Assembly: GCA_016647705.1 (NCBI GenBank)
Contig: CM028340.1
Location: 13,779,001 to 13,843,000, forward strand
Direction: 5' to 3'
Source: Eucommia ulmoides
Taxonomy: Eukaryota > Streptophyta > Magnoliopsida > Garryales > Eucommiaceae
DNA length: 64,000 bases
In this document: positions 47,739 through 59,490 of the stretch, one piece after another
Layout of the letters: every line of letters begins with the position of its first letter
How positions within the stretch are numbered: the first letter of the stretch is position 1
Translations under genes and position numbers: made by a program
Notes under the pieces: generated by a model
What the model saw: the letters and a program-made list of their open reading frames with translations, nothing else
The model's database searches: none
Told to the model about the DNA's origin: nothing

Positions 47739-49120
47739 ACATGTATCCTTGTTGTTTACCTAACAAAATTATTGAAATTGGTTTCTTAGGGAAGTCGAGG
47801 GGCTTCTATGGAGATGCACCCTTATACAGGGTTGAGAGAATATCATAAAGTCAATATCTCTTTGATTCGACTGGACCCATATAGGTTTCCTACGGAGATG
47901 CGCCCTAATATAGGCTGGTGGCTTATCTGCTTCGGAAAAAAAAAAAACGAGAAAGAGAGAGAGAGAGAGAAGAACTGAACAGTTTCGCGTGACCTTGCTC
48001 TAGATTTTCGCTACTTTCTATTGATCTTTATCAAGTCTCCATCCATTAAATGGTATGTTCATGATATCTAGATCATTTCTTACTAGTTTTCTCAAAGATT
48101 GGATGAGTTCTAAAACCCTAAAGTTAGGGTTTTCTCCATTTTTGAAAAACCCTAATATTTTCAAGAACTTATGTATTCTCTTTGTATTATATGTTTGTAC
48201 GCTCAATGAAATGCATGATTTTGAGTTTATTTCATAGTTTATAGTAGAAATTGGAAGAGTTTTTCCTTACACCAAGTGAAGTGGCATTTTTAAGTTTCTT
48301 AGGATGGTGCAATGTCATCTTTTCTTGTTCTTATGCATGTATATCATATTTGATCACGTTTAGAGGGTGATTTATTTATCAATTTAGTTTGAGAATTGTT
48401 GATGTATACGGGTTAATATTTTTTAGCCTTTTTGAGCAATTTATTTCACATTTCCTATTTTAGGGTAATTAGTTTGGAATGATTGTTGTTTCTATTGTTT
48501 TGATCTTCATATCATGTGAAAAATCTTAGTAATTTTCATTTTTAAAAGAGTCTTTTTTTTTTTTTTTTGTCTTTTTTCTTCATTTTTTTTTTAATCTTTA
48601 TGCAAAGTATATATCTTAGAATGAGAAGTTTTCTTTTATATTTCTTTGTTTCTTTATTTTAGATTCTTGGAAAATATTTACCTATTGTCTTAGGTTCTTT
48701 GATAATTTAATTTAGTTTTTCTTGAAATATCATTATTTAATATTTCAATGTTTCTCCAATGCGAGATCGGTTGGCAAAACTGGGTATATCTCACTTTTAG
48801 AGGCAGGAGTTTTGAATTTGAATTTCTCGAATTTTCTTTAGTTTAAGTAATTAACGATACGCATTTAGCTAGAAGAAGGTAAAACATACCCATTATTTTT
48901 GGAGGGATGGATTTATTCCCCTGCCTCTAGTATTCGGCCAATGATAGATCATTAGAGGTTAGTCTTGGCCATTCACGATTGTTTCTTCGGAATAATGGAA
49001 GCGGTGAGTTCCACATATCTTCCAAATATCAAATAATAATCCTAAGGATTCCAACTTTATCCTTAAATCAAAACCCTAGTTATAGAACTTCATTCTTTCT
49101 TTTCTTTCCTAGACTGTACT
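47739..49120. other. Family A interior and upstream region of the antisense ORF
   Basis: 47744-47890 resumes the duplicated family A flank. A (GA)n run is at 47953-47970. The rest is T-rich, with inverted telo-boxes at 48112-48133 and another AAACCCTAA near 48148. No coding region is recognised before 49121. Confidence 0.5.
48112..48133. promoter_or_regulatory. Inverted telo-box pair
   Basis: AAAACCCTAA, spacer AG, TTAGGGTTTT: perfect ten-base arms. The telo-box AAACCCTAA is a known plant promoter motif. Here it lies about 1 kb ahead of the antisense ORF remnant. Confidence 0.4.
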
Positions 49121-50752
49121 ATGTCGGCGGTAGGTTCTTTAGGTGGTGGTGGTCGCCGTCCTTCCTACTCTGGTAGGAAAGGCAAAGACCCTAATACCCC
49201 AATTAGAGGAAGTGCTTCGAAGAGCTCTCGAAGTTGGCCCAGGGCATCTGTACTTAGGATTTTCGATGATATGCCTACCCTTTCTTCTTTTATCGTTGAG
49301 GAAACTTTAGGAAAGCCTCGAGTTGGTGACCTCTAGATGGCTGGTTGGTCTGGTGCTTCTATGAGACATAAGCCTACTGGCCCGTTTGACGCGGTAAGAT
49401 GGCAGCGGATCCAAACCACTTTCCTCCAAAGGGCGAGGTACCTGATTGGGGCATTCCCAAGGATTTCTCGGGAGCTGATTTCGAGCCCGGCAATCCTATA
49501 CCTCAACCTTTTCGTGACAGAGCCCTCACCTTTGACGCAATGCGGCTCCATCAAGGATTAGTCCCTAGTAGCAGACCTTCGTGATCATTCTTCTATATAC
49601 CTTTATTCTGCTTAGGTTCTTTACTAAAACGTTTCATAATTTTACCTTTCTTTTGAAAGAACAATATCTTATTACTTCGTGGGTTGAATTTTGTATTGGT
49701 CAACCCCCATTGTAATGTGAATTTTATGGGGTTATGGCTGTAGTTTTATACTTTATACTCGAGAATGATGCACTCCGACTACCGCTCCTTCCTTCAGAGA
49801 TACGATTTTGGAGATTTTCTTACTATCTAGGCCTCTCGCATGGATTAGGGCTATCCTAATGCCTTGATCGAGTAATGCCTTTTTACTTTGAATTTTCTTC
49901 ATTTGGTTAGTGGGGAGTTAGTGCTGATGCCCCTTGATTGGGCGATGATCATTGGAGTTCGCTTTTGAGGACAAGTCGTTCTATTGAAGCAAACATCATA
50001 GGCGGAGGCAGAGAAGTACCTGTGTGAGATTTCAGTAGAGGCGAGAAGTGGAGAGCGCATTTGATAGAATCGCCTATTGGATGAGTCAACTTTCATAGCT
50101 TATGCTCTTGAGGACCCAGAGTTGAGGGATCAGTATTATCGTATCTTATTATTTTTATTCCTCGGTGGTACCTTCATGGCTTCATTGAGTTCCACCATCC
50201 CTCTTCATTTCGTGGGGACTCTAAGCAATTTGGATAGCTTGGCAGAGTTTAACTAAGGAATATTTCTTAGTGGCCATGCGCTCTCGTGTATCGACTAGAG
50301 TTGGCAGCGTGACTGGTTTTTGGCAGTTTTTTTTCTGTAAGTTCATTTTTCCTTTATAACTTTAACTTCTTCTTCATATTCTTTTCTATTTATTAATCAC
50401 CTTCATTTTTTTATTTTTTTATTTTTCTTACAGTATTGGGTATATGAGTATCTTTCCTCTTGTCGCCCATACTCCACTGCAGATGATAGTTTTTCCCCGC
50501 AAGGTGAAGTGTCATCGCTCAGTCTTGGAGGAGGGTTCTTCTTTCAGTGACCATGTCGTGGCCCGCACTCAACTTGAGTTCTTGACGCACGTCGATATTA
50601 TCTGGAAATCGTATCGTCATGACCCTCATTGGGAGGACATGCTTCCTAAGAGAATTTTAATGGCTCAGCGTCGCATCTTCAGAGGGCCATCTTCTTGGGA
50701 GTTATTCATGGGCGAGAGAGCCACACCTCAGCTTTCGGGTAAGTTACGCTGA
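49121..50752 (+). pseudogene. Plant-mobile-domain-like antisense ORF, first part
   Basis: ATG at 49121 opens 71 codons (SAVGSLGGGGRRPSYSGRKG, then a basic Ser-rich stretch). A later segment near 50110-50260 reads YYRILLFLFLGGTFMASLSS and PLHFVGTLSNLDSL, and one at 50430-50752 reads YWVYEYLSSCRP, FPRKVK and RGPSSWELFMGERA. The order of a helical block followed by a W-x-YEY box and a WxLFMGER-like box resembles plant mobile domain proteins. Stops and shifts, perhaps also old introns, break it. It reads opposite to the surrounding family A element. Tat-lineage elements are known to carry extra ORFs, some antisense and PMD-like. The identification is by resemblance only. Confidence 0.45.
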
Positions 50753-50790
50753 CCTCCTGAGCCTCCAACCCTACTACTTGGACCTTATGT

Positions 50791-51625
50791 TGATGGTAGC
50801 GCGTAAATACAATGCTACTTTCACTCACAAGTATAAGAGGTCAAGTTTTAGTATAGGTAGGGAGAGTAAGGGTATCGTGTTCACAGGGATTGGTTGTAAT
50901 TATTATCGAGTACCGTAATTGTCATGACCTAACTTTATCTAGGCTAAAACGAATGTAAATAAAATTAATATAAACTAATACTAAGTTACTAAATTAACTA
51001 TACTAATACTAATATGTGATGTTTAGGGAAAGTATTGCCTAGGGATTAACTTTTTTATTTACAAAAACATACTTGGTCTTCTTTTTAGTTTACGTTAATG
51101 GCGTTCAGGTATCCGACAATCTCGATTTGTAAACTCACTCGCCATCTCTCCCAAGTGTAAGACGAGGGAATACATGATTTCGCATCAACGAAGAAGTCCC
51201 CCTTAATATCTTAACGACGTTGGGTCACATGAGTCTCGCCCCAATGTCATTGATTGCACACTTTCTAACGCCATCCCAGGTCGTTAGATAGGCGGGCAAA
51301 ATGTAGAGACTTAGCTCACTGTTCTACCGCCTAGGCGATCAAGTCGTCGCCTAGGCGATCATTATAACCGACATACCCACTGCCTAGGCGATCACTCTGC
51401 ACCAGCGGTGAAACTTCAGAGACTTTAGGACCTTCTCAGCATTTTAACTACCTAGGCGGTGAAACTGCAATTCTACATTTTGGCATCTTTGCCCTTTTTT
51501 TCACCGTTCTTCCACCATCTTTGATTCGATGTGATTATTTTTTATCCGTTTTCATCTCGTTTCACCCCACACATCTGATTTGATACAAAAAGAATAAAAA
51601 TACATTAAAATGTATTAAAACATTA
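50791..51625 (-). mobile_element. Family D LTR fragment
   Basis: It starts (plus) TGATGGTAGCGCG like the other minus-oriented family D LTRs and includes GC palindromes of the CCGCCTAGGCGATC kind (51330-51470). The last 70 bp or so, including the ACACCTATCA end, is missing, so it is truncated at the U3 end. Confidence 0.8.
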
Positions 51626-51849
51626 TTATATTTATTCATGGGATGTATCTGTATTAACTTAGTTCTTTATATTTATTATCAATGTGGTGGAATGTTCATA
51701 GTATAGGTACGTATCTGATCAAAAGACTTTTTTTCACTTATTAGATTAGTAACATGTATTTCTCTGAATCACTTTATGCTAATATCTTTTCCTTAAAACA
51801 TAGATAAACCTGACTATATAAAAAGAGTTCATGCATGAATTGTTCTTAT

Positions 51850-52372
51850 TATATCAGGATATCATATCAGAATGCATTGGGCGTCACTCTCCTTCTTGGG
51901 AGACAGATGAGAGATCAGTTTGCCTTTTTACCAAAAAAGGGCCAATCACCAGGTCACACTATCTCTTCCCTGGATGTGAGGAGACCTAGCAGTGATATAG
52001 CTCAGTCTGGATAGGTAGGACCATTTTTTAATAATTTATGCAATTTTAAAGAGAATTTAAAGTGTACTTGACATACCTCGCTTTTTTGGCATATGTGTGG
52101 ATGATATGTTTTCATTGAGTGAACCTTCTCCAGGGTGCCTCCTCTAAACATGTTCATCTCAAGTTCTCCTTCCACCAGCCGAACTAATTCCTTTTGTCTG
52201 ATTGGTTGGAGACATTGACTTCGGCCGAGATAGCACTTCTAAGATCTACTCTTGGGTATGTCAAGGGGCTTTATTGAGTTACTGTAGATGGGCTACTCCT
52301 TAGGAGTCTGGTACATCTTTGGATGTTGGTGTCCTCGTGTTTTTGCCTTGGGATGATTGAGTTGACTCTGTG
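51850..52372 (+). pseudogene. DUF7745-like fragment, left part
   Basis: The segment at 52195-52372 reads LTSAEIALLRSTLGYVKGL, then [20 protein letters not shown] and IELTL. This resembles the LLRxLxxFWxPxxxCFxFGxxELTPTL pattern of plant DUF7745-type transposon proteins. It is cut by the insert that begins at 52373. The 51850-52010 part may be a related exon (ALGVTLLLGR-like reading). Low confidence on the family name. Confidence 0.4.
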
Positions 52373-52450
52373 TGTCACACCCCATCCCAGGCGCCTGTTA
52401 CCTAGAGCAAGGCGTGATGTCGGCATGGCACTCCCTGACCAACCAACCAA

Positions 52451-52525
52451 CACATACATATATATATACATATATATACATATACATATATATATACATA
52501 TATATACATATACATATATATATAC

Positions 52526-52556
<31 letters not shown>

Positions 52557-52569
52557 CACACATACATAC
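52451..52569. repeat. Compound (TA)n/(CATA)n microsatellite
   Basis: Alternating TACATA and TATATA words over about 120 bp. Several YI-rich ORFs in both strands come only from this tract. Confidence 0.95.
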
Positions 52570-53224
52570 CCAGACACACGTGTACCACTATCAATAATTT
52601 TTCTAAAATAATACCTCAATCTTAATTCCAAAAATATGGGACACACCCGTCCCAAATATATATACAACAAAAATCACCAAAAATATGTTAAACCTTCCTT
52701 GGTTCGTCTCTGAGTGGCCTACTCCCAAGATGACACTACCTCCGGACTCTACCTAATGCCAGTAGTAGACCCACTCCTATTTGCAACACCTAAAACCAAA
52801 AAATAAATATTGGTGTACTGTCTTCATAATAAAAACATTTTGTATGGATCATGTATAAGAATTTAACACCATGTTACAAAATATAATATTATATACCGTA
52901 CAGAAATCCAGTTTCTCTGTCACCACTGAAATAACTCATATATTTAAAACACCCAATTCAAATATTTTTAATCAACCAGTGCACAAAATAATATATTGAC
53001 GTCAATCCATTTTTAAATAATAAATCAAAGCCAATCAATCCAAGCAGTTGATCGTATAATAAAATACCCCACTCCACTTTCCTACTAGTCATATAATCGT
53101 TTTTATCTCACGATCGGGAGTTACAACGGTACCGTAACTTGTACAATTGTCCCATCTAAGTGACTACCAGTGCCAGGGCCATTTATTATCCCCAATGGTA
53201 GAGGTACCACCAACAAGGTTTGTA

Positions 53225-53530
53225 CTCCTGACGAGTCAACCAACTACCTACACGACTAATTCTCCTGACAGGTCATGATATCAACAACCACCTTCCGGAC
53301 TATCCTCCGAATAGGTCATAATATCAACAACCACTCGCCGGACTAATCCTCCAGATAGGTTATAATGTCAACAACCACCTGCCGGACCAACCCTCCGGAC
53401 AGGTCATAATATCAACAACCATATGCCAGACTAACCCTCCGAACAGGTCATAATATAACCAACCACCTGCAAGACATGCCCTCCTAACAGGTCAAAACCA
53501 TCTCGCAGGACATACCCTCCCGACGGGATC
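53225..53530. repeat. 44-bp tandem repeat array in the LTR-like insert
   Basis: At least five units of 43-44 bp contain AGGTCATAATATCAACAACC and CCGGACTAACCCTCCG, with starts at 53269, 53312, 53356, 53400 and 53444. The last units are degenerate. Confidence 0.9.
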
Positions 53531-54654
53531 AAGCTATGGCATAGTCGAACCAAAAATCACCCTCTACATTTAGAAATCTACTTGATCCACTTAAGTAAAA
53601 AAAAAAAAAAATCGTGCAATTTTAATAAACCCATTTTTCCACAATTGATATGGAAGTAAAGTTTGTATATTTACATAGAAGACAATACACTCATCTCGTT
53701 TTCTGCACAGTAAAAAAAATATCTTCATCCAAAACCTACTGGGACGTTGGCGCCTGTGAACCTAATAACAACAGGCCTAAATTAATATTTCATTTAAAAT
53801 AACCTAACATACAATGCAGGCCCTAAATTTCTTATTTCTCATTCCCCAAATTTTCATTATGAAGAATTATTATTTTGTCCGTCTCGCTACGTTAATATTC
53901 GTTATACCTATTTATTTAAGATTAACGATTATAACAACTATTATTACGATTACAAAAATTACTATTACGATTACAAAAATTTTAATACTTAACAAGTTAA
54001 TCTAATCGACAATAATACCCGGTTAAAATTTTACCTATTCCGAATTACTCGCAAACCGCGAAATTGGATTTTGGATTTTATTTCGAAATTTTGCTTTTTA
54101 TTTGATGTTTTTCTCTTTTTGTTTTCCTTCTTCCGTTTCTGCCTACTGGTTGCTGAATTCTACCGCTGCGACGAGGGTTTTCACCGCCACGGAGAACGCC
54201 TTCTTCCTCTGTTCCGTTTCCTAGTTCAATTCTCTCTCTCTTTCTCATGTTTCCGTCTGGTTTCAGCCGCAACACCCCCACACACTTATACAATTGAACG
54301 AAACATAACAGAATTCCCATGACTAACCACACCCATGCATACATCAATTACCTCCACACACCGCTAGATGAACTGGACAGAACACACACACACACACCGA
54401 CATCGGAGAAACAGCGACGCTCTCATACACACCATCGACGATGAATAGAACAGAGCACACATATCCGCACACATCAAACCACACACATGCACATTGAAAA
54501 ACAAACCGAGGAACACACACACACATTTACTGGCGACCCACCACACACACATCCACGCCGTCGATACACCACCTTCAATCCTCTTTCTCTTCTCTGTTTC
54601 CTGATTTTTTCTTCTTTTTAAGTGTTAGGATTGTGAATTGCATGAATGATTATA

Positions 54655-54712
54655 TGTGTATGTGTGTGTGTGTGTGTGTGTGCGCGCGCATGTATGTGTG
54701 TGTGTGTGCATG
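54655..54712. repeat. (GT)n/(GC)n microsatellite
   Basis: TGTG units with a central GCGCGC patch. The preceding 54380-54560 is rich in CACACA words. Confidence 0.9.
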
Positions 54713-54792
54713 ATAATAGTGGTATTCATTGATCCCTCATGAAGCCACGTCGATCCTCCTCTATGTTCTTGGTTTTTCTAATCCCAACAGTA

Positions 54793-54796
<4 letters not shown>

Positions 54797-54851
<55 letters not shown>
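54797..54851. repeat. (GT)n microsatellite
   Basis: About 27 uninterrupted GT units. Confidence 0.95.
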
Positions 54852-54855
<4 letters not shown>

Positions 54856-55040
54856 TTATTTATTTTCAAATTACATCAACCTCCCCTAAATTTTCTTTAG
54901 GTTATTATTTAAATCTCAAAATTTAAAATAAATATTTCTAAAATTGCTAATTGGCCCATAAACTTTTAATTTAAATTAGAAATGACACATTTCACCCCGT
55001 TATTTTCTAAATGTTCTAAAATGCCGATAAGTTATGCGTA

Positions 55041-56250
55041 TGTGAAAATTAGGGTCATATACCATGTCTAAAGGAGGTATCCTTTTTGCTTCAACTCCCT
55101 CTCTTAGGAGATATTCTTTGCTTCTCACTGTCATCGTTGAAGACTCAGCTATCACAAGTTCTAGGTGTGAAGCGGAAGCATTTACAGCTTCGCTAGAATG
55201 TCGACAAGGATTCCTTAGAGTTTGAAACACTCCAACGGTGGTTTTCAGACAACCACTGATACTAGTGCTACGAGAATATGTGGAGTACCTACAAGGATTG
55301 GCGAGAGCACCGAATGATCATACTCGTAACTTTTTGTTACAGGAGACGCTATTTCATAGGAAATGAAGTGATCCCTTAGGTCGGACGATCCTCCTCGCTG
55401 AGATGATGTTATTTGATTCATCCTGCTTGATAGTCCGCCTTGTGCTGGCGGAGTTTTACTAATCGTTGACTACTTGTCAGGCTGGTGATCATTATTTCTC
55501 TTAGAGTTGCACATTACAGCAAATATGGCTTACATATCATCTGGTTAGGCTACCTATGGAGGCTTGGTGCTTGGAAGAGTCAATAGTACATTAGTTGTCT
55601 TCTCAGTTTCCTTTGATTATACAACGGCTGGGATATCTGCCAGATTGGTGTTGCTTTTCCTGGAGATGGCTTGTTCTGGCGTAATATGAACTACTAGATG
55701 CACGATGTCGACTGATAGTTACTTGGATTGTGTAGACCTGCCATTTATTCCTCTTCTTAGATTCTGAGGCTATATCCCTTATATTCCTAGTTGAGTGTTT
55801 TGCCAGTTTGATAGGACTCAGCATATTTCCTTGGTCAACGACATAATTGTAGCGCGTTATACTTTCTGGTTTGGGAAAGGGGCTCCAGATGTTGTGGCCT
55901 ATGCTCACTGGGAGCGTCATCGCTTGTCTTCCGATGGGATGCCCTTTTCGACTCATCCCTCTGCAGACACAAAGTACAAGGTCTGGATGAACCCTCACTT
56001 CCACCCAGTGATCTCACAATCTGTCGAGATATCTATGGCTGAGGTTCCTTCTCCATCAGTAAGAGATGTTTTATTTACTGCAGATTATCATTCCGCTTTT
56101 ATAAAAGAAGATTTTTCTTCAATATGCTCTTGTCTAGATGCTTTGGATTTATGCGATCTCTACATTCGTCTCTTATTTTTTGATTGTAAGTTACTTGATG
56201 CTTTTGATCGCCCTGTTTATATTTTCTTTTTGTCATACTTGAAAAAGTAG
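55041..56250 (+). pseudogene. DUF7745/PMD-like antisense ORF, right part
   Basis: The reading resumes after the LTR-like insert with short fragments (for example LGVKRKHLQLR, about 55170). It ends with an open stretch of 151 codons at 55795-56250 that reads CQFDRTQHISLVND, RYTFWFGKGAPDVV, AHWERHRLSSDG and KYKVWMNPHF. The QFDRxQ box resembles the R/CQFGxxQ box that follows the core of plant mobile domain proteins. The last 60 residues are hydrophobic and probably post-coding. Family assignment is tentative. Confidence 0.4.
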
Positions 56251-57704
56251 CAGTTCAACCTAGTACTTAGTTTGTAAGGTTTTAAATCCTTGTTAGTTAT
56301 TTCAGTTTGTCTTTTGAATCTTATGTAAATGTTTGGATGATAGCCATTGTTTATCTATGTGAGAAGTTTATATTATTTTTCTTTTATCAATTATCATTGT
56401 CTTTTGTGATTCCAATTTTTTAGAGTTATGTTAAATACCCTTTACCTTTAGCTATCCTAAGGTAACTTTCACTGCCTTTAAGAATGGGAAACAGGTTATT
56501 GGCGCTTGCCTGGGCTTTCTTCCAGGCTCAAGAATCTTGATAACAGGAACACCTATCTTCTTTGGATGACATAAACTCTTCTTCCTTATTATGCTTTTAT
56601 TTCTTTTAGTACTTTTGTCCTTCTTTATCTGATTTTCTGATCTTAGGGGTAGTAAATCATCTTAGGTCGATTTCTATCATGTTCGTTCTTCCTAGATTCC
56701 CTTTAGTTTAGATTTTTGAGTCTTGAATTATTATCCTTATCGCGCCTTTGTATATTTCCCTCTTTATATCTTACAAAATTATTTAACTAAAGTACGTTTT
56801 TTACTTCTATATTCAGATGTTCAAAATTTTGTTTGTTGTCATAATCTTTTACACCGGGAAATTTTTGGAATATGGTAAGTATAATTTTAACATGAATTTG
56901 GAACACTCACCTTAGTAGTTTATTTTCTAGAATTGTCTAGCTTGATTCCATCAAGTTTCGATCATTATTAGGATTACCTAGGCCCTGTATGCTACCCAAG
57001 GTTTCTTCAATGGCTCTGATTCACTTCTTTTGTCTTGAATTGAAGACAAACAAAATGGGCCTTCCCGAGATGACTCAGAGGAGGGAGAAAATAAGTGATG
57101 GAGAAACAACTATTAGTTAATGACGACTAACAAATGTTATTTTATCCTGGTAGTATTGCGAGAGTTATTGTGTGTGTGTTTTTCATCCTTTTTTTTTTTA
57201 GTTCTTCACTCTAGCAAGTAAGAACTCATACTTCCTATATAATCCATGTAGCGATCTTTGGGTAGTGATCCCGGTCCAGTTGGCCCGAGTCACTAGGTAT
57301 TAAGACACCCCTATGACTTAATACGCGAATTGTATAGAGAGCGTGATTCACCCGATTGCTTTCATGTGACCACTTAGAGTTTAGAAAAATTGTGAGACCT
57401 AGTATTTATTTTATTATTTTCTTTTCTCTTAACAATTACTTTATGGATTTTACATTTTGTAGAATTAGAGTAGTTTGAGTCAATCTCAAGGTCTTCATTG
57501 ATTTCTCCCTTATCCCGGCTACTTTCTCATTATCTGCTACTATATTAGCAAAGTCTCATTGTCTTCTTCCAATCTTGATCATCTTCAATCCTACAAGGTT
57601 CATCCTACTTTTTATTTTAGGTAGGTTTTCACAAGCTTCCGGATTTGTTATTTTGGGGCAAAATCTTAGTTTATAGTAGTCTATCCTCATTTGTTCATAC
57701 ACCC
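56251..57704. other. Family A interior next to its right LTR, no gene seen
   Basis: T-rich non-coding sequence. No primer site or gag could be found between the antisense ORF and the LTR, although gag would be expected here in an autonomous minus-oriented element. Confidence 0.5.
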
Positions 57705-59490
57705 AAAAATTTTGACTCGTAAAGGTCTTATACTAGATATTTCTTTAAGTTAGGGGATCGATTATGCTCGTGGAAGGTTTTAAGTACCCCAAGACACTCA
57801 TCCGAACATGGTACTTAGTCTGAATAGATGTTCACATTTAAACAAACTCCTAGTAATTTTCTTTAGTTTTGTTTAACAAAATAATTCTCATTTTTTATAT
57901 TGATTTTTCATTTTTTATGCATTTTTATGTAAGGAAAGAAGCTGATACTACTGTCTATCAGCAATAACAAATAAAGCATATGAAATGAAAATGTTTTTGA
58001 ATTTCTTGGCGACCGAACCTTGTAAAGGTTTCCTACATAGCCCGGTTTTCATGGAGAATCAAGTCGAAATGTAGTTCATCTATTCAAGAAGAACAGATTT
58101 TTATTTAGATAGGTGACCGAACCCGTACGTCGGATGTTTACATATCTCAGATTGTTGAGAATTATGTCAGCACGTAGTTCATTTATGAAAAATGATTTAT
58201 TTTATTTTGATTTTATTATGAGGTAAACACATGAATCGTACAATGATATGCGGATAATACCATTGATTTCATCAAGGGCACTCTAACTGAATTCACTTGC
58301 TTAGACAAGTTTAGTATTTATGTTTGGGTTATTAGTTCCAAGGAAGAAAATATATTGTATATATGCTAGTCCTATCCGTAACTAAGCAAAACGGAAATGT
58401 TTCTGAAGAAGGTGCACACATATCCCCGAAGGAATAGAGGTCCTCCATTTATTCCTAATTTTTAGCCACAAGGGTCTCAACGGTGTGGTATATATATATA
58501 TGATTCCAGTCCACGAGCCTGAAGACTTAGTGTCAGGCTGTGATCTAAACTATTGCAATAAAGTAAAGTCAGTTATTAACAGTTATTAGTTAGCAATTAG
58601 TTAATTAAAGGTTTAATTTGAGTTTTAGGAGTTCGATTTCAAGTGTTCTTGAGAGAATCAAAGATGCTATGCACAACTCATGGTATAATTGATGTTTTGG
58701 TCATGTTCTTCATATGTTCTTCATGTTCTTGACCTGTTCTTGGTGTTCTTGATGTTCTTGACATGATCATGGATAATTTTGACATAGTTTGATGAATTTG
58801 ACATGTTTTAACGTTTTTTACTTGATTACTTGATATATATTATATGTACATGGAAATAGGTCTAAGAACTATATAAACATGCTATCTACAAGCAATATAA
58901 ATGTATTTAAGACAAGATGGAAGGGCGTTTAAGGTAACATACATAGAAGGGTATTGGCCAATGTGCAGGGTAACTCAGCCTACTTGGAGATGTTTGGCTT
59001 AGAGGTCATCCTTTTATGCCTTTTGGTTTGATGGTTTTGGATGAATCTTGAATATTCTGTAGGATTTTCTAAGATTTGGTAATGATTACCAAATCTAAAA
59101 ATATACTAGGTAATGATTGGCAATCATTAGTCATCATTAGATATGATTAGATTGCACATGGGAAATTTATGGCTTGATATGACCCTTTTCGGTTTGGTTT
59201 GGTGGTTGAGTATCGGTTCCTTGAACTATTTCGGTTCGATTGCCAATAATGCTTTTGGAGGTGCTTTATATGTAGTATTTAAGTGTCATTTGGCATTTAA
59301 TGTCTGATAATGACACTTGATGTAATGGGCATTTAATGCTCTCCAATGGAATTGATTTGGTTCAGTTTGCCTTGTAATTGTGTTGTTATATTTCAAGCAA
59401 TTTATTTTTCCAAATATATTTTGATCAAAATATCTAAGTGCCTTGAATGTGGTATTCCTATGTCATCCCAAGCATTTAATGCTTGGTGGG
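57705..59490 (-). mobile_element. Tat/Ogre-like LTR (family A), right copy, truncated by insertion
   Basis: Alignable with 18770-20025 and then 20330-20890. About 300 bp containing the TATA box of the left copy is missing near 58945. It stops at 59490 inside CATTTAATGCTTGGTGGG, where a family D element begins. It represents the 5-prime LTR of the outer minus-oriented element, or a second family A copy. Confidence 0.7.

Larger units (their letters stand above)
52373..55040 (+). mobile_element. LTR-like insert beginning TGTCACACCCC
   Basis: The start TGTCACACCCCATCCCAGGCG with GGCGTGATGTCGGCATGGCA is a wording seen at the start of some plant gypsy (chromovirus-type) LTRs. It interrupts the DUF7745-like reading. 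It contains a dense TA/CA microsatellite, a 44-bp tandem array, a TC/CA-rich stretch and two GT tracts, but no coding domain. The right edge is uncertain: no TTACA-type end was found before the flanking reading resumes near 55050. Probably a solo or truncated LTR. Confidence 0.45.

Noticed and set aside
52323-52670. ORFs of 79-107 codons on both strands rich in Tyr-Ile
   Set aside because: They are translations of the TA/CATA microsatellite.
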